DNA from: Methylocystis sp. L43
GTDB taxonomy: Bacteria > Pseudomonadota > Alphaproteobacteria > Rhizobiales > Beijerinckiaceae
Direction of reading: 5' to 3'
Length of the DNA stretch: 64,000 nt
Assembly (NCBI RefSeq): GCF_015709525.1
Contig: NZ_JADNRA010000029.1
Location: 62,001 to 126,000 of the forward strand
This document shows positions 17,765 through 25,716 of this stretch, piece by piece. The notes under the pieces were generated by a model. The model worked only from the letters and a program-made list of their open reading frames with translations, made no database searches and was not told the origin of the DNA. Position numbers and translations under genes: made by a program. Positions within the stretch are counted from its first letter, which is position 1. Each line of letters starts with the position of its first letter.

Positions 17765-17998
17765 CTAATTGAAAACCACAGATTTCCGGCCGTTGACCGT
17801 CATTGCATTTAAGTCACGCGCGTATAGCGGCAAGCGGAGCGTCGTCCATGTTTGTTGCGGTTTCTCCTCGGGCGTTTTGCCGCCGAAAACGCGTGCGGGA
17901 CCCTGCGCGTTGTTCGCCCGTTCGCTCTCGTTGTTGATGCGTTGATCGCTCGTCGACCGAACGATTAAAATTAAAGCCAGTATTGTCGCCCTTGACAT
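17765..17998 (-). CDS. possible small leader-gene product of the copCD operon
   Basis: 77 codons ending 8 nt before copC. The N-terminus has a short hydrophobic stretch (ATILALILIV) that could be a signal or anchor. The rest is polar, ending LNAMTVNGRKSVVFN. No recognised family. The tight spacing and the placement of the copC ribosome-binding site across its stop favour real translation, but coding evidence is weak. Confidence 0.35.
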   Translation of the reverse strand: MSRATILALILIVRSTSDQRINNESERANNAQGPARVFGGKTPEEKPQQTWTTLRLPLYARDLNAMTVNGRKSVVFN

Positions 17999-18238
17999 GC
18001 TGCTTAAGCGCTGCAGACCTCGCGCGACGCGCCGAATCCCCCTTCGACGAAGGAAGGAAAAAGCGCGCGCGGCATTGTCGATTTCAATGTCCAGAAGCAG
18101 GTTGTTGGAGCAAAGCAGCGAAAGCGCTTATTTGGCGCCATGGCGAAGACGCGGGTCAAAGGCTCTCTGCTGGTGCAGCTGAAGCGCATGTGCGGCGCTA
18201 GTGGCCCGCATCCACCCCGAGCGGTTCTCGGCCGGGAC

Positions 18239-19210
18239 TTAAAGCCCATGCGTCCTGCGCAGGGGCGTCGTTGTCGGCTGCCCTGTCGCCAGACTGTTCG
18301 TCGCGGGAAGATTGAGGCTGTCGAGCGTTGCGCGAAGGCGCGGCGACGCAAAGTCAATGAAAGCTCTCAGTTTGGAGGAAACCAAGCGACTCTGAGGATA
18401 GACAAGGTGAACTGGGACGGGCGGCGGCGTGAAATTGTCGAGAAGGGGCGCGAGCCGGCCGTTGCGAATCTGTTCGGCGACCATGTACGACAGCGCCACA
18501 GTGATCCCATCCCCCATTTCCGCCGCGGCGATGGATGCAGCCGCGTCATTGATCTCGAGCCGCGGAACAAAGGAAACGCTGTTGCCCTTTTTTCCGTCGA
18601 GAAAGCGCCACTCCCTGTTCGGCATAAGGCCAGTGAACGCGATGATTGAGTGGAGACGCAGATCGGCTGGCGTCTGCGGAACGCCCCGCCGCACGAGATA
18701 GTCCGGGCTCGCAACCAATATCCTTCGAACGGTTCCGATCTTCTTCGCAACCAAATTTGAATCCGGCAACGGACCGATGCGGACCGCAAGATCGATCCCT
18801 TCCTCCACGAGGTTGGCGATGCGATCGAGCAGCAGCACCGACATGGTTACGCGCGGGTGCTGGCTAAGAAACGCGCGCACCACCGGCGCGAGGGCCGTCC
18901 GACCAAAAGTCACCGAGGCCGTGAGCGTAAGATGGCCGTTCGGAACCGCCGTTTCGCCGACGGCTTCGTGTTCGGCGCCATCGAGATCGGTCAGGATACG
19001 CCGTGCGCTTTCCAGGAAGCGCTGACCGACATCCGTGATGGTTAGGCTGCGGGTCGTGCGGTTGAAGACGCGGGCGCCGAGGCGGTCTTCGAGCGCGGAA
19101 ATCGCCCGGGTCACCGCTGGGGGAGACAGGCGCAGACGGGTTCCGGCCTTGGCGAAGCTGCCGGCGTCGGCGACGGCGACGAAGACCTCGAGCTCGTGAA
19201 GACGATCCAT
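18239..19210 (-). CDS. LysR-family transcriptional regulator
   Basis: 323 aa. The N-terminal winged helix-turn-helix (about 1-60) has the family pattern FVAVADAGSFAKAG then SPPAVTRAISALEDRLG and LFNRTTR-like FNRTTRSLTIT. The C-terminal effector domain (about 90-295) follows. It is transcribed divergently from the carboxymuconolactone-decarboxylase-like gene at 19337, the usual arrangement for a LysR protein and its target. An ATTCC/GGAAT repeat array with T-N11-A lies 4 bp upstream of its start codon and probably serves both genes. Effector unknown. Confidence 0.9.
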   Translation of the reverse strand: MDRLHELEVFVAVADAGSFAKAGTRLRLSPPAVTRAISALEDRLGARVFNRTTRSLTITDVGQRFLESARRILTDLDGAEHEAVGETAVPNGHLTLTASVTFGRTALAPVVRAFLSQHPRVTMSVLLLDRIANLVEEGIDLAVRIGPLPDSNLVAKKIGTVRRILVASPDYLVRRGVPQTPADLRLHSIIAFTGLMPNREWRFLDGKKGNSVSFVPRLEINDAAASIAAAEMGDGITVALSYMVAEQIRNGRLAPLLDNFTPPPVPVHLVYPQSRLVSSKLRAFIDFASPRLRATLDSLNLPATNSLATGQPTTTPLRRTHGL

Positions 19211-19213
19211 TTT

Positions 19214-19240
19214 ATTCCTATAATCGGAATAATGAATTCC
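19214..19240. promoter_or_regulatory. putative LysR operator (ATTCC-N7-GGAAT-N5-ATTCC)
   Basis: Three alternating half-sites: ATTCC (19214-19218), GGAAT (19226-19230) and ATTCC (19236-19240). The first pair contains the LysR-type T-N11-A motif. Its position immediately upstream of the lysR start, in the divergent promoter region, fits autoregulation plus control of the gene at 19337. Confidence 0.6.
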
Positions 19241-19336
19241 ATACGTCAGATATTCTTACAAGAAAAATAAGCAGCCATTGTCTGGAGGAGCGGCGCCGAG
19301 GCGCGCCGCGCCGTCAACGAAACAAGGATTGACCCT

Positions 19337-19882
19337 ATGGCTCGAATTGCCGTCATCGACCCCAAATCCGCCACCGGCGAAGCCAAAAAATTGCTGGACG
19401 CCGTCCAGGCCAGTCTTGGCGCGGTCCCCAACTTCATCCGCGTGCTGGCCAATTCCCCGGCGGCGCTGAACGCGTTCCTCGGCATCCACGGGATCGCCGG
19501 CGCGGGTTTTCTCGACCCGAAAACGCGGGAGCGCATCGCGCTGGCCGTCGCCGAACAGAACGCCTGCCAGTATTGCGTCTCGGCGCACACGGCCATCGGC
19601 CGCAAGGCCGGCCTCGACAGTCAGGAGATGCTGGCGAACCGCAAGGGCCGTTCGTCGGACGCCAAGGCGGAAGCCGCGCTCGCCTTCGCCCGCGCGCTCG
19701 TCGAGCATGCCGGACAGGTGAGCAAGGCCGAATTCGACGCCGTGCGCGCGGCCGGCCATTCGGATGGCGAGATCATCGAGATCATCACGCATGTCGCAAT
19801 GAACATCTTCACCAATTTGCTGGGCAAGGCGACCCAGATCGAGATCGACTTCCCGGAAATCGAGCTGAACAAGGCCGCCTGA
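19337..19882 (+). CDS. carboxymuconolactone decarboxylase family / AhpD-like protein
   Basis: 181 aa, all helical. The AhpD-type redox motif is CQYCVSAHT near residue 77, with the Glu and His of the proton relay in place ([11 protein letters not shown]...AHT). The overall pattern is that of peroxidase-related CMD proteins ([18 protein letters not shown]). AhpD-like proteins use the CxxC to reduce peroxides or their partners. Divergent from the LysR gene and followed by two small genes on the same strand, all probably under LysR control. Confidence 0.88.
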   Translation: MARIAVIDPKSATGEAKKLLDAVQASLGAVPNFIRVLANSPAALNAFLGIHGIAGAGFLDPKTRERIALAVAEQNACQYCVSAHTAIGRKAGLDSQEMLANRKGRSSDAKAEAALAFARALVEHAGQVSKAEFDAVRAAGHSDGEIIEIITHVAMNIFTNLLGKATQIEIDFPEIELNKAA

Positions 19883-19946
19883 TGATCTTGGGGCCCGGCG
19901 CGGTGGACGCTGCGCCGGATTCCTCAATCCAGAGAGGAGAATCCAA

Positions 19947-20435
19947 ATGGTCGAGGTGACTCAACCCGTCGGCGCTCGTCCGCCGCTGCCGCCCTTCACG
20001 CGTGAAACCGCGATACAGAAAGTTCGCATGGCCGAAGACGCTTGGAATACGCGCGACGCCGAGCGTGTGTCCCTCGCCTACACCGAGGACAGCCGCTGGC
20101 GCAATCGCGCGGAGTTCCCGGTGGGACGGTCGGAGATCGTGGCGTTCCTGAAGCGCAAATGGGCGCGCGAGCTCGAATATCGCTTGATCAAGGAACTCTG
20201 GGCGTTTGCCGAGAACCGGATCGCGGTGCGTTTCGTTTACGAGTCGTGTGATGACGGCGGCAACTGGTTCCGCAGCCATGGCAATGAGAATTGGGAGTTC
20301 GACGAGCGCGGTCTGATGCGACTGCGCTTCGCGAGCATTAACGATCAACCGATCCGGGAGAGCGAACGGAAGTTCCGCTGGCCGCAAGGCCCGAGGCCTG
20401 TGGATCACCCGGGTCTTTCCGACCTTGGGCTTTGA
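19947..20435 (+). CDS. DUF1348 / NTF2-like protein
   Basis: 162 aa. NTF2-like fold of the DUF1348 type: [20 protein letters not shown], then [14 protein letters not shown], and the ending [15 protein letters not shown]. The pattern is highly conserved in this family, whose function is not known. Good ribosome-binding site (AGAGGAGA). It sits 64 nt after the CMD-family gene and 30 nt before the PNPOx-like gene, probably one operon. Confidence 0.85.
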   Translation: MVEVTQPVGARPPLPPFTRETAIQKVRMAEDAWNTRDAERVSLAYTEDSRWRNRAEFPVGRSEIVAFLKRKWARELEYRLIKELWAFAENRIAVRFVYESCDDGGNWFRSHGNENWEFDERGLMRLRFASINDQPIRESERKFRWPQGPRPVDHPGLSDLGL

Positions 20436-20465
20436 GACCGAGGCTCGGGCCCGCAGGAGGACGCA

Positions 20466-21068
20466 ATGCCGCATCGTTACGCCGAGATCGCTTTCACCCC
20501 GACGGTGAAGAAGGCGCAGGAGCAATTTGGCAGCCGCAACGCTTATGCGCGTATCGAGGGGGCGCCGGAGACCAGGAACCATCGCCTGAGCGAACTGGAG
20601 ACCGAATTCATCGCGGCTCGAAATTCGTTCTACATGGCGACGGTCAGCGAAACCGGCTGGCCGTACATCCAGCATCGCGGCGGGCCGACGGGATTCGTGC
20701 GCGTGCTCGACGAGACCACGATCGGCTTCGCGGATTTTCGCGGCAACCGGCAATATATCAGCCTCGGCAACCTCGCGAACGACAATCGCGTTTCGCTCTT
20801 CTTCATGGACTATCCGAATAAGACTCGGCTGAAGCTCTTCGGGCGCGCGAAGATCATCGGTCTCGACGACGAGGCGACCTTGTCTCGACTCGAAACCTCA
20901 GATTACCGCGCCCGCGTCGAACGCGGCTTCCTTGTCAAGGTCGAGGGGTTCGACTGGAACTGTCCGCAGCACATCGTCGAGCGTTACACGCTCGATGAAG
21001 TGCGCGCGATAACGGCGCCGCTCACCGCGCGCATCGCCGAACTCGAGGCGGAGCTCGCCCGATTATAG
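20466..21068 (+). CDS. pyridoxamine 5'-phosphate oxidase-family flavoprotein
   Basis: 200 aa. FMN-binding split-barrel: FYMATVSETGWPYIQHRGGPTG near 55-80 and FADFRGNRQYISLGNL, followed by RVSLFFMDYPNKTRLKLFG. This matches the general-stress/PNPOx-like group that binds FMN, F420 or heme; the true substrate is unknown. A C-terminal helix (ARIAELEAEL) could dimerise. Third gene of the putative LysR-controlled operon. Confidence 0.85.
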   Translation: MPHRYAEIAFTPTVKKAQEQFGSRNAYARIEGAPETRNHRLSELETEFIAARNSFYMATVSETGWPYIQHRGGPTGFVRVLDETTIGFADFRGNRQYISLGNLANDNRVSLFFMDYPNKTRLKLFGRAKIIGLDDEATLSRLETSDYRARVERGFLVKVEGFDWNCPQHIVERYTLDEVRAITAPLTARIAELEAELARL

Positions 21069-21152
21069 CGGTCCCGAGCGCCCGAACGACGAGAGCCGAG
21101 CTGATGCGAGACGAACGCTGCGTTGGTGCAATGACCATGAGAGGGAAAGGAA

Positions 21153-22934
21153 TTATGGGCAGCTTGCAGCCACAACGGTCTCCCGGCCAGCTAATTCGAG
21201 AAGACGCGACACGCCGACCGGCTCTTCGCTCAGCAGCGGCACGACGGCGTAGCGGCGCGCATGGATTGTTGCGACTTTCTCGATCTCGCGCATTTCATTT
21301 TTGGCGCGCTGACGCAGCAAGGGAGAATGCGGGCGCGCCGCCGCGACGCTGTTATTGACGACCCACGCCCAAGGCTCGATCCCCGCACGGCGCAAATCCG
21401 CCTGAAGATTTGCCGCTTCGAGGACGGGCGTCGTTTCCGCGAGCGTCACGAGCAAAACCTTGGTTCTGCGCTCGTCCTGTAGCTGCATCATCGGCGTCGT
21501 GTAATGCGCGCCCTTGGCGTCCAGCATCCGCGCGACCTCGCGGTGATAGGCGCCCGTCGCGTCGAGGAGCAGCAGCGTGTGGCCGGTCGGCGCGGTGTCC
21601 ATGACCACGAACTTCTCGCCCGCCTCGCGGAGGATGCGCGAGAACGCCTGAAAGACGGCGATTTCTTCCGTGCAAGGAGAGCGCAAATCCTCTTCGAGCA
21701 AAGCCCGTCCTTGCGCGTCGAGCGCCGCGCCTTTCGTTCTCAGCACCTCTTGCCGGTAGCGTTCGGTTTCGGCGTGCGGGTCGATGCGGCTCACGGTCAG
21801 ATTGTCGAGCGAACCATGCAGCGTTTCGGCGAGATGCGCGGCAGGGTCGGAGGTGGTGAGATGGACGGGCAGTCCGCGATGCGCCAGTTCGACGGCGACC
21901 GCCGCCGCGAGCGTCGTTTTGCCGACGCCGCCTTTGCCCATCAGCATGACCAGGCCATGTCCATCGGCGGCGACGCCGTTCACCAGTTCCGAAAGGCTGG
22001 GCGCGTGCAGCTCGACAGGTTCGCCGACTGCTACGTCCAGGAGCGGCGGCGTCGCAACGAGGAGCTGGCGTAACGCATCGAGTCCGACGAGATTGAAAGG
22101 CTTCAAAGGCACATAGTCGCAGGGCAAGGCGCGCAGCGCATCGGGCGTCGCCGTCAAAGCGGCCTGCTCGCGCGCGTAAAGCGCGGCGGCGAGCGCATCG
22201 AGCGCCGCCTCTTCCTTCGGCAACAGACCGTTCACAACGAGGAATTGCTGATTGAGGCCAATCGCCGCCAGCTCGTCATGCGTGCGCGCGGCTTCGCGCA
22301 GCGCGGAGTTTTGGGCGCGGGCGACGAGGATCAGGCGGGTGCGCCGACCGTCGGCCAAAGCATCGACCGCGGCGCTATATTGGGCGCGCTGTTTTTCCAA
22401 TCCGGCAAGCGGACCGAGGCAGGAGGCGTCGCCTTTCCCTGCCTCAAGGAAGCCGCTCCACGCGACGGGAAGCTGCAGCAGGCGGATGGTGTGGCCGGTC
22501 GGGGCCGTATCGAAAATGATATGGTCGTATGCAGAGGTAATGGCGGCGTCAGTCAACAGCGCGGTGAATTCGTCGAAGGCGGCGATTTCCGTCGTGCAGG
22601 CTCCGGAAAGCTGCTCTTCGATGCCCCTCACCACGGCTTCCGGTAACTTTCCACGCACGGGGCCGACAATGCGGTCGCGATAGGCTTGCGCGGCGGCCTG
22701 TGGATCGATTTCCAGCGCGAACAGGTTCGGCACGGCGTCAATCGCCGTGATTTTATCGCCGATGCCAACCCCAAACACCTGCCCGACGTTCGAGGCCGGA
22801 TCGGTGCTGACAAGCAGCACGCGGCGTCCGGCTTCCGCGAACTCTATCGCCGTCGCGCAGGCGATCGAAGTTTTCCCAACGCCGCCTTTGCCCGTAAAGA
22901 AAAGGAAGCGCGGAGCCTGTTCGAGAAATTTCAT
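21153..22934 (-). CDS. arsA: arsenite-stimulated ATPase ArsA
   Basis: 593 aa, two homologous halves. P-loops GKGGVGKT lie at 15-22 and 333-340, and each half has the DTAPTGHT signal motif. The three metalloid-binding cysteines known from plasmid R773 ArsA fall at C113, C172 and C421 by direct count. It should hydrolyse ATP to power As(III)/Sb(III) extrusion and receive the metalloid from ArsD, encoded just upstream. No ArsB or Acr3 membrane partner is in this operon or window, which is unusual. Last gene of arsRICDA. Confidence 0.96.
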   Translation of the reverse strand: MKFLEQAPRFLFFTGKGGVGKTSIACATAIEFAEAGRRVLLVSTDPASNVGQVFGVGIGDKITAIDAVPNLFALEIDPQAAAQAYRDRIVGPVRGKLPEAVVRGIEEQLSGACTTEIAAFDEFTALLTDAAITSAYDHIIFDTAPTGHTIRLLQLPVAWSGFLEAGKGDASCLGPLAGLEKQRAQYSAAVDALADGRRTRLILVARAQNSALREAARTHDELAAIGLNQQFLVVNGLLPKEEAALDALAAALYAREQAALTATPDALRALPCDYVPLKPFNLVGLDALRQLLVATPPLLDVAVGEPVELHAPSLSELVNGVAADGHGLVMLMGKGGVGKTTLAAAVAVELAHRGLPVHLTTSDPAAHLAETLHGSLDNLTVSRIDPHAETERYRQEVLRTKGAALDAQGRALLEEDLRSPCTEEIAVFQAFSRILREAGEKFVVMDTAPTGHTLLLLDATGAYHREVARMLDAKGAHYTTPMMQLQDERRTKVLLVTLAETTPVLEAANLQADLRRAGIEPWAWVVNNSVAAARPHSPLLRQRAKNEMREIEKVATIHARRYAVVPLLSEEPVGVSRLLELAGRETVVAASCP

Positions 22935-22943
22935 ATCGACCTT

Positions 22944-23300
22944 TCAGCAGCAGGACGAGCCGCTACAACACGCGCCTTGTTTTGCGTCCTCGACCTTTTT
23001 GAGCCCCGCCCAGCGCGCAAGTTCCTCGCGGTTCGGATAGCGTCCGGCGAGCGCGATTTCGCCGTCGATCAGGATCAGCGGCAGGGCTTCCTGCCCCGAA
23101 CGTTCGAGAAAGCCCTTCACCGTGGCGTTGTCGGCGAAGGCCAAGGGTTGCTGCGCGAGATTGAAGCGCTCGATGTGCGCGCCGTTCTGCTTCGCCCAAT
23201 CAACGTCGGCGGCAAAGGTCACGAGCGCCTGATCGGTCTCGACGCCGCAGACGCCAGAGCTGCAGCACAGGGCGGGATCGAAAACTTGAATGGTCGTCAT
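22944..23300 (-). CDS. arsD: ArsD arsenic metallochaperone
   Basis: The start at 23300 gives 118 aa beginning TTIQVFDPALCCSSGVCG after the initiator Met. Cys12, Cys13 and Cys18 match the As(III)-binding triad of R773 ArsD, and a C-terminal CCSGSSCC adds vicinal pairs. An in-frame extension to 23366 overlaps arsC and is not needed. ArsD delivers As(III) to ArsA and weakly represses the operon. Its stop is 9 nt before arsA and its start 10 nt after arsC. Confidence 0.95.
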   Translation of the reverse strand: MTTIQVFDPALCCSSGVCGVETDQALVTFAADVDWAKQNGAHIERFNLAQQPLAFADNATVKGFLERSGQEALPLILIDGEIALAGRYPNREELARWAGLKKVEDAKQGACCSGSSCC

Positions 23301-23310
23301 ATTCGTCCTT

Positions 23311-23724
23311 TCAGGATTGAAGTCTGCCGACGACGACTTCGCCATCTTCCTTGGTGTATTCGCCAATGTCGGGATTGGGCAGGATATCGAGCACGGTTTC
23401 CGAGGGACGGCACAGCCGTGCGCCCTTCGGCGTCACGACGATCGGACGGTTGATGAGGATCGGATGTTCGAGCATGAAGCCGATCAATTCCTCTTCCGTC
23501 CACTTTGGATCGCCAAGTCCGAGCGCGTCATAGGGCGCGCCCTTCTGGCGCAGCAGATCGCGCGCTGAAATGCCCATGGCTTTGAGGAGTTCGACAAGTC
23601 GCTCGCGCGTTGGCGGGTCTTTCAGATATTCGATGACGACCGGCTCTTCGCCGCTTTGGCGGATCATCGCCAGCGTGTTGCGCGACGTGCCGCAGGCGGG
23701 GTTGTGATAGATGGTGATGGTCAT
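23311..23724 (-). CDS. arsC: glutaredoxin-dependent arsenate reductase ArsC
   Basis: 137 aa. The catalytic Cys11 lies in HNPACGTSRNTL. Further family features are LKDPPTRERL, HPILINRPIVVTPKGA and LCRPSE, which contribute the arginines that bind arsenate. It reduces As(V) to As(III) with glutathione/glutaredoxin. Together with the downstream ArsD/ArsA it forms the intracellular branch of resistance. Confidence 0.95.
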   Translation of the reverse strand: MTITIYHNPACGTSRNTLAMIRQSGEEPVVIEYLKDPPTRERLVELLKAMGISARDLLRQKGAPYDALGLGDPKWTEEELIGFMLEHPILINRPIVVTPKGARLCRPSETVLDILPNPDIGEYTKEDGEVVVGRLQS

Positions 23725-23770
23725 CGCTCAGGCGTCCGTTTTGTGGCCATGGCTTGCGCCTGAAACCGTC

Positions 23771-24265
23771 TCAGTCATTCTGAGCTCCAGAACAACAGGC
23801 GGCTTCAGTCACAAGCGCGGACTTCGCGCCGCAGCAGGCGGAGGACTCCTCCTTAACGGCGCTCGCGCGGAAACCCGCAAGCGCTACGTCGTCGCCGTAA
23901 ATCGTGCTTTCACCGGTAGTCAGGAAGGACTCCCACAAAAGCCCTTGCGGGTCGGACGTCCATGCTTTCTCCGACTTGGCGTAGCAGCAGGTCGTTGCGC
24001 CTTCTTCCAGCACGGGCCGTTCAGCCTGTTGCAGGCGGCCATAGACTTCTTTCAGCTCTTCCGGCGTCTCGACCTCGATCCCGAGATGATCGACGCCAGC
24101 CTGTCCGCCGCGCGACGATATCGCAAAGTTTACGCGCGGATCGTCGAGCATCCATTTCGCATAGTCGGGTTTGGCGATGGTCGGCGCCGACCCGAAAAGC
24201 GCGCTGTAAAACCGGATCGACCCGGTAAGGTCATCGACGGACACATGCACGTGCAGGCGTTTCAT
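23771..24265 (-). CDS. arsI: ArsI/CadI-family dioxygenase (C-As lyase candidate)
   Basis: 164 aa glyoxalase/vicinal-oxygen-chelate fold. Metal ligands fit His5 (MKRLHVHV), His60 (VDHLGIEV) and Glu112 (LLWESF). The vicinal pair Cys93-Cys94 (TTCCYAKSEKAW) is the organoarsenical site of ArsI. The Cys-rich tail (SACCGAK, AACCSG) is common in the CadI/ArsI group. ArsI splits the carbon-arsenic bond of trivalent methylarsenite and aromatic arsenicals. CadI-type cadmium binding is the alternative. Overlaps the arsR end by 35 nt. Confidence 0.88.
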   Translation of the reverse strand: MKRLHVHVSVDDLTGSIRFYSALFGSAPTIAKPDYAKWMLDDPRVNFAISSRGGQAGVDHLGIEVETPEELKEVYGRLQQAERPVLEEGATTCCYAKSEKAWTSDPQGLLWESFLTTGESTIYGDDVALAGFRASAVKEESSACCGAKSALVTEAACCSGAQND

Positions 24266-24602
24266 GGCGTTCCTCTGGCTGGCAAGTTGAAGGAGTAGCG
24301 GCCTCGCATGAGGCAGCTGCGCCTTGGCAGCAATTCTCGGTCATGTAGGCGAGCAGCGCGTTCATGACCGGATAGGCCGCCGAGTAGATCAGCGACCGGC
24401 TCTCGCGCCGGAAGGTGACAAGATCCGCGTGTTTGAGCTGGCTCAGGTGGAAAGACAGCGTCGCCGGCGGGAGCGCGAGCCGCTCGCCAATTTGCCCCGC
24501 CGCAAGCCCCTTGGGTCCGGCCTGCATGAGCAGCCGGAAAATATCGAGCCGAGTTTCGTGACCGAGCGCGACAAGGGCGGCTAGGGCGTCATGCTTTTCC
24601 AT
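24231..24602 (-). CDS. arsR: ArsR-family arsenic-responsive repressor
   Basis: 123 aa. The winged HTH (about 5-85) has GHETRLDIFRLLMQAGP and LPPATLSFHLSQLKHADLV. The metal-sensing cysteines appear at the C-terminus (TENCCQGAAASC), not in the alpha-3 helix of R773 ArsR, resembling the AfArsR/SaArsR-type sites with C-terminal Cys. The start codon lies inside the perfect inverted repeat at 24600-24625, a probable operator. First gene of arsRICDA. Confidence 0.93.
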   Translation of the reverse strand: MEKHDALAALVALGHETRLDIFRLLMQAGPKGLAAGQIGERLALPPATLSFHLSQLKHADLVTFRRESRSLIYSAAYPVMNALLAYMTENCCQGAAASCEAATPSTCQPEERHETPARACVRR

Positions 24603-24625
24603 ATTTCCAATATGATGGAAATATG
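24600..24625. promoter_or_regulatory. putative ArsR operator, perfect 10-bp inverted repeat
   Basis: CATATTTCCA (24600-24609), six-base spacer, TGGAAATATG (24616-24625). It overlaps the arsR start codon and the region where the ribosome-binding site should be, so bound repressor would block transcription near or downstream of the promoter. Confidence 0.7.
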
Positions 24626-24760
24626 AATTACGTCAAGCCCGCGTCGCGGCTTCAGAGGCAGTTTGCCGACGCCATGATTCATGAGCCTCGGATATGCAAA
24701 CGGGCTCGTTGGCGAATATAAGGATGCGCATGATCAGCTAGGGAATGCTCGGAGCGCCTG

Positions 24761-24979
24761 ATGACGGTAGTGGTGAGAGACAGCAATGGAGCAGAACTCA
24801 AGGACGGCGATTCCGTAACCTTGATAAAGGACTTGAAGGTAAAGGGCTCGTCGGTCGTCCTGAAACGCGGCGCCTTGATCAAAAATATTCGGCTCACCGA
24901 TGATCCGGCTGAGATCGATTGCCGCGCTGAGAAAGTAAAAGGGCTCGTGCTGCGTACGGAGTTCGTTAGAAAAGCCTAG
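24761..24979 (+). CDS. PhnA-domain protein (short form)
   Basis: 72 aa covering only the C-terminal beta-barrel of PhnA/YjdM: VVRDSNGAELKDGDSVTLIK, then LKVKGSSVVLKRG and EFVRKA. The N-terminal zinc-ribbon Cys pairs of full-length PhnA (about 110 aa) are absent; short zinc-less versions are known in proteobacteria. Despite its name, PhnA has no proven role in phosphonate use. Monocistronic, divergent from the ars operon. Confidence 0.85.
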   Translation: MTVVVRDSNGAELKDGDSVTLIKDLKVKGSSVVLKRGALIKNIRLTDDPAEIDCRAEKVKGLVLRTEFVRKA

Positions 24980-25299
24980 CCGCCATCGACTGGCGCGCGG
25001 GACGCCGGACCCCTCGAAATTCTCGACCTACGCACCAGGCGATCTCGTAAGAAGACCGGTTCTTCATCCAGAAACTTTGGTCGCCGGCAGTGGAATGGCT
25101 CTTCCTGGCAGGAACGTCCTCGCTCGATTCGAAGCGTAAGATGGGACAATTCCGAATAGCCCCTGGATGAGACATTCAATAGGAGCCCCGGGTTCGCGCC
25201 CCGGCGCGCTCGCCAAACAAAATAAGCTATTCCTAGCGCCGGCCGCCGCGCTATAAGGCGCCGGCATCACTGTCGAATTGAGAATTTTGAGGGCCGAAT
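24980..25299. other. gene-poor stretch with tRNA-Lys 3' fragment
   Basis: Apart from the tRNA fragment at 25188-25215, no gene or repeat is recognisable. Confidence 0.5.
25188..25215 (+). repeat. tRNA-Lys 3'-end copy (possible attachment-site scar)
   Basis: CCGGG-TTCGCGC-CCCGG followed by CGCGCTC, G and CCA: a full T arm plus the acceptor 3' strand identical to tRNA-Lys at 232-238. It differs from that tRNA at four places, two of which are a compensatory T-stem pair (T-A to C-G). No 5' half of a tRNA precedes it. Same orientation as the intact gene 25 kb upstream, as expected for the far end of an island integrated at tRNA-Lys. Confidence 0.6.
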
Positions 25300-25716
25300 A
25301 TGGACGAATGGGTCGCGCATATCGCGGCGTCGGTCGGCATCGCGCCCGCGGTCGCGAGACTCGCCGTCGGTCATGTTTTTGGCTTCCTCCAAAAGCGCCA
25401 TCCGAATGGCCCTGCCGATGAGTTGATCGAAAAAATCCCCGGCGCTGAGGCCGCGATAAGGGACGCTGCGGCGGCGCCGCGGCGGGGTCTGCTCGGCGGC
25501 GTGCTCGGAGGGGTCGGCGGCCTGGTCGGCGGCGCGAAAGGCGATGTCCTTGCGCTGACGGCTCGATTGACGAGCCTGGGTCTCTCTCCCGACCAGCTTC
25601 AGAAGCTGGCCAGAGAGATCTTCGGCGGCGCGGAGCAGGTGATCGGCAGAGAGAAGCTACGAAATATGACTGATTCGATTCCTGGCCTGTCGCAATTTCT
25701 ATGGCCGAAGTCGTGA
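25300..25716 (+). CDS. small helical protein resembling DUF2267/DUF2780-type proteins
   Basis: 138 aa. The N-terminal helical part (DEWVAHIAASVGI...AVGHVFGFLQKR) and the phrase DELIEKIPGAEAAI resemble DUF2267/DUF2780-like proteins. The centre is a glycine-rich stretch with GGVLGGVGGLVGG, perhaps membrane-interacting. The C-terminal helical part (LTSLGLSPDQLQKLAREIF) ends with FLWPKS. No enzymatic motif. Function unknown. Confidence 0.7.
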   Translation: MDEWVAHIAASVGIAPAVARLAVGHVFGFLQKRHPNGPADELIEKIPGAEAAIRDAAAAPRRGLLGGVLGGVGGLVGGAKGDVLALTARLTSLGLSPDQLQKLAREIFGGAEQVIGREKLRNMTDSIPGLSQFLWPKS

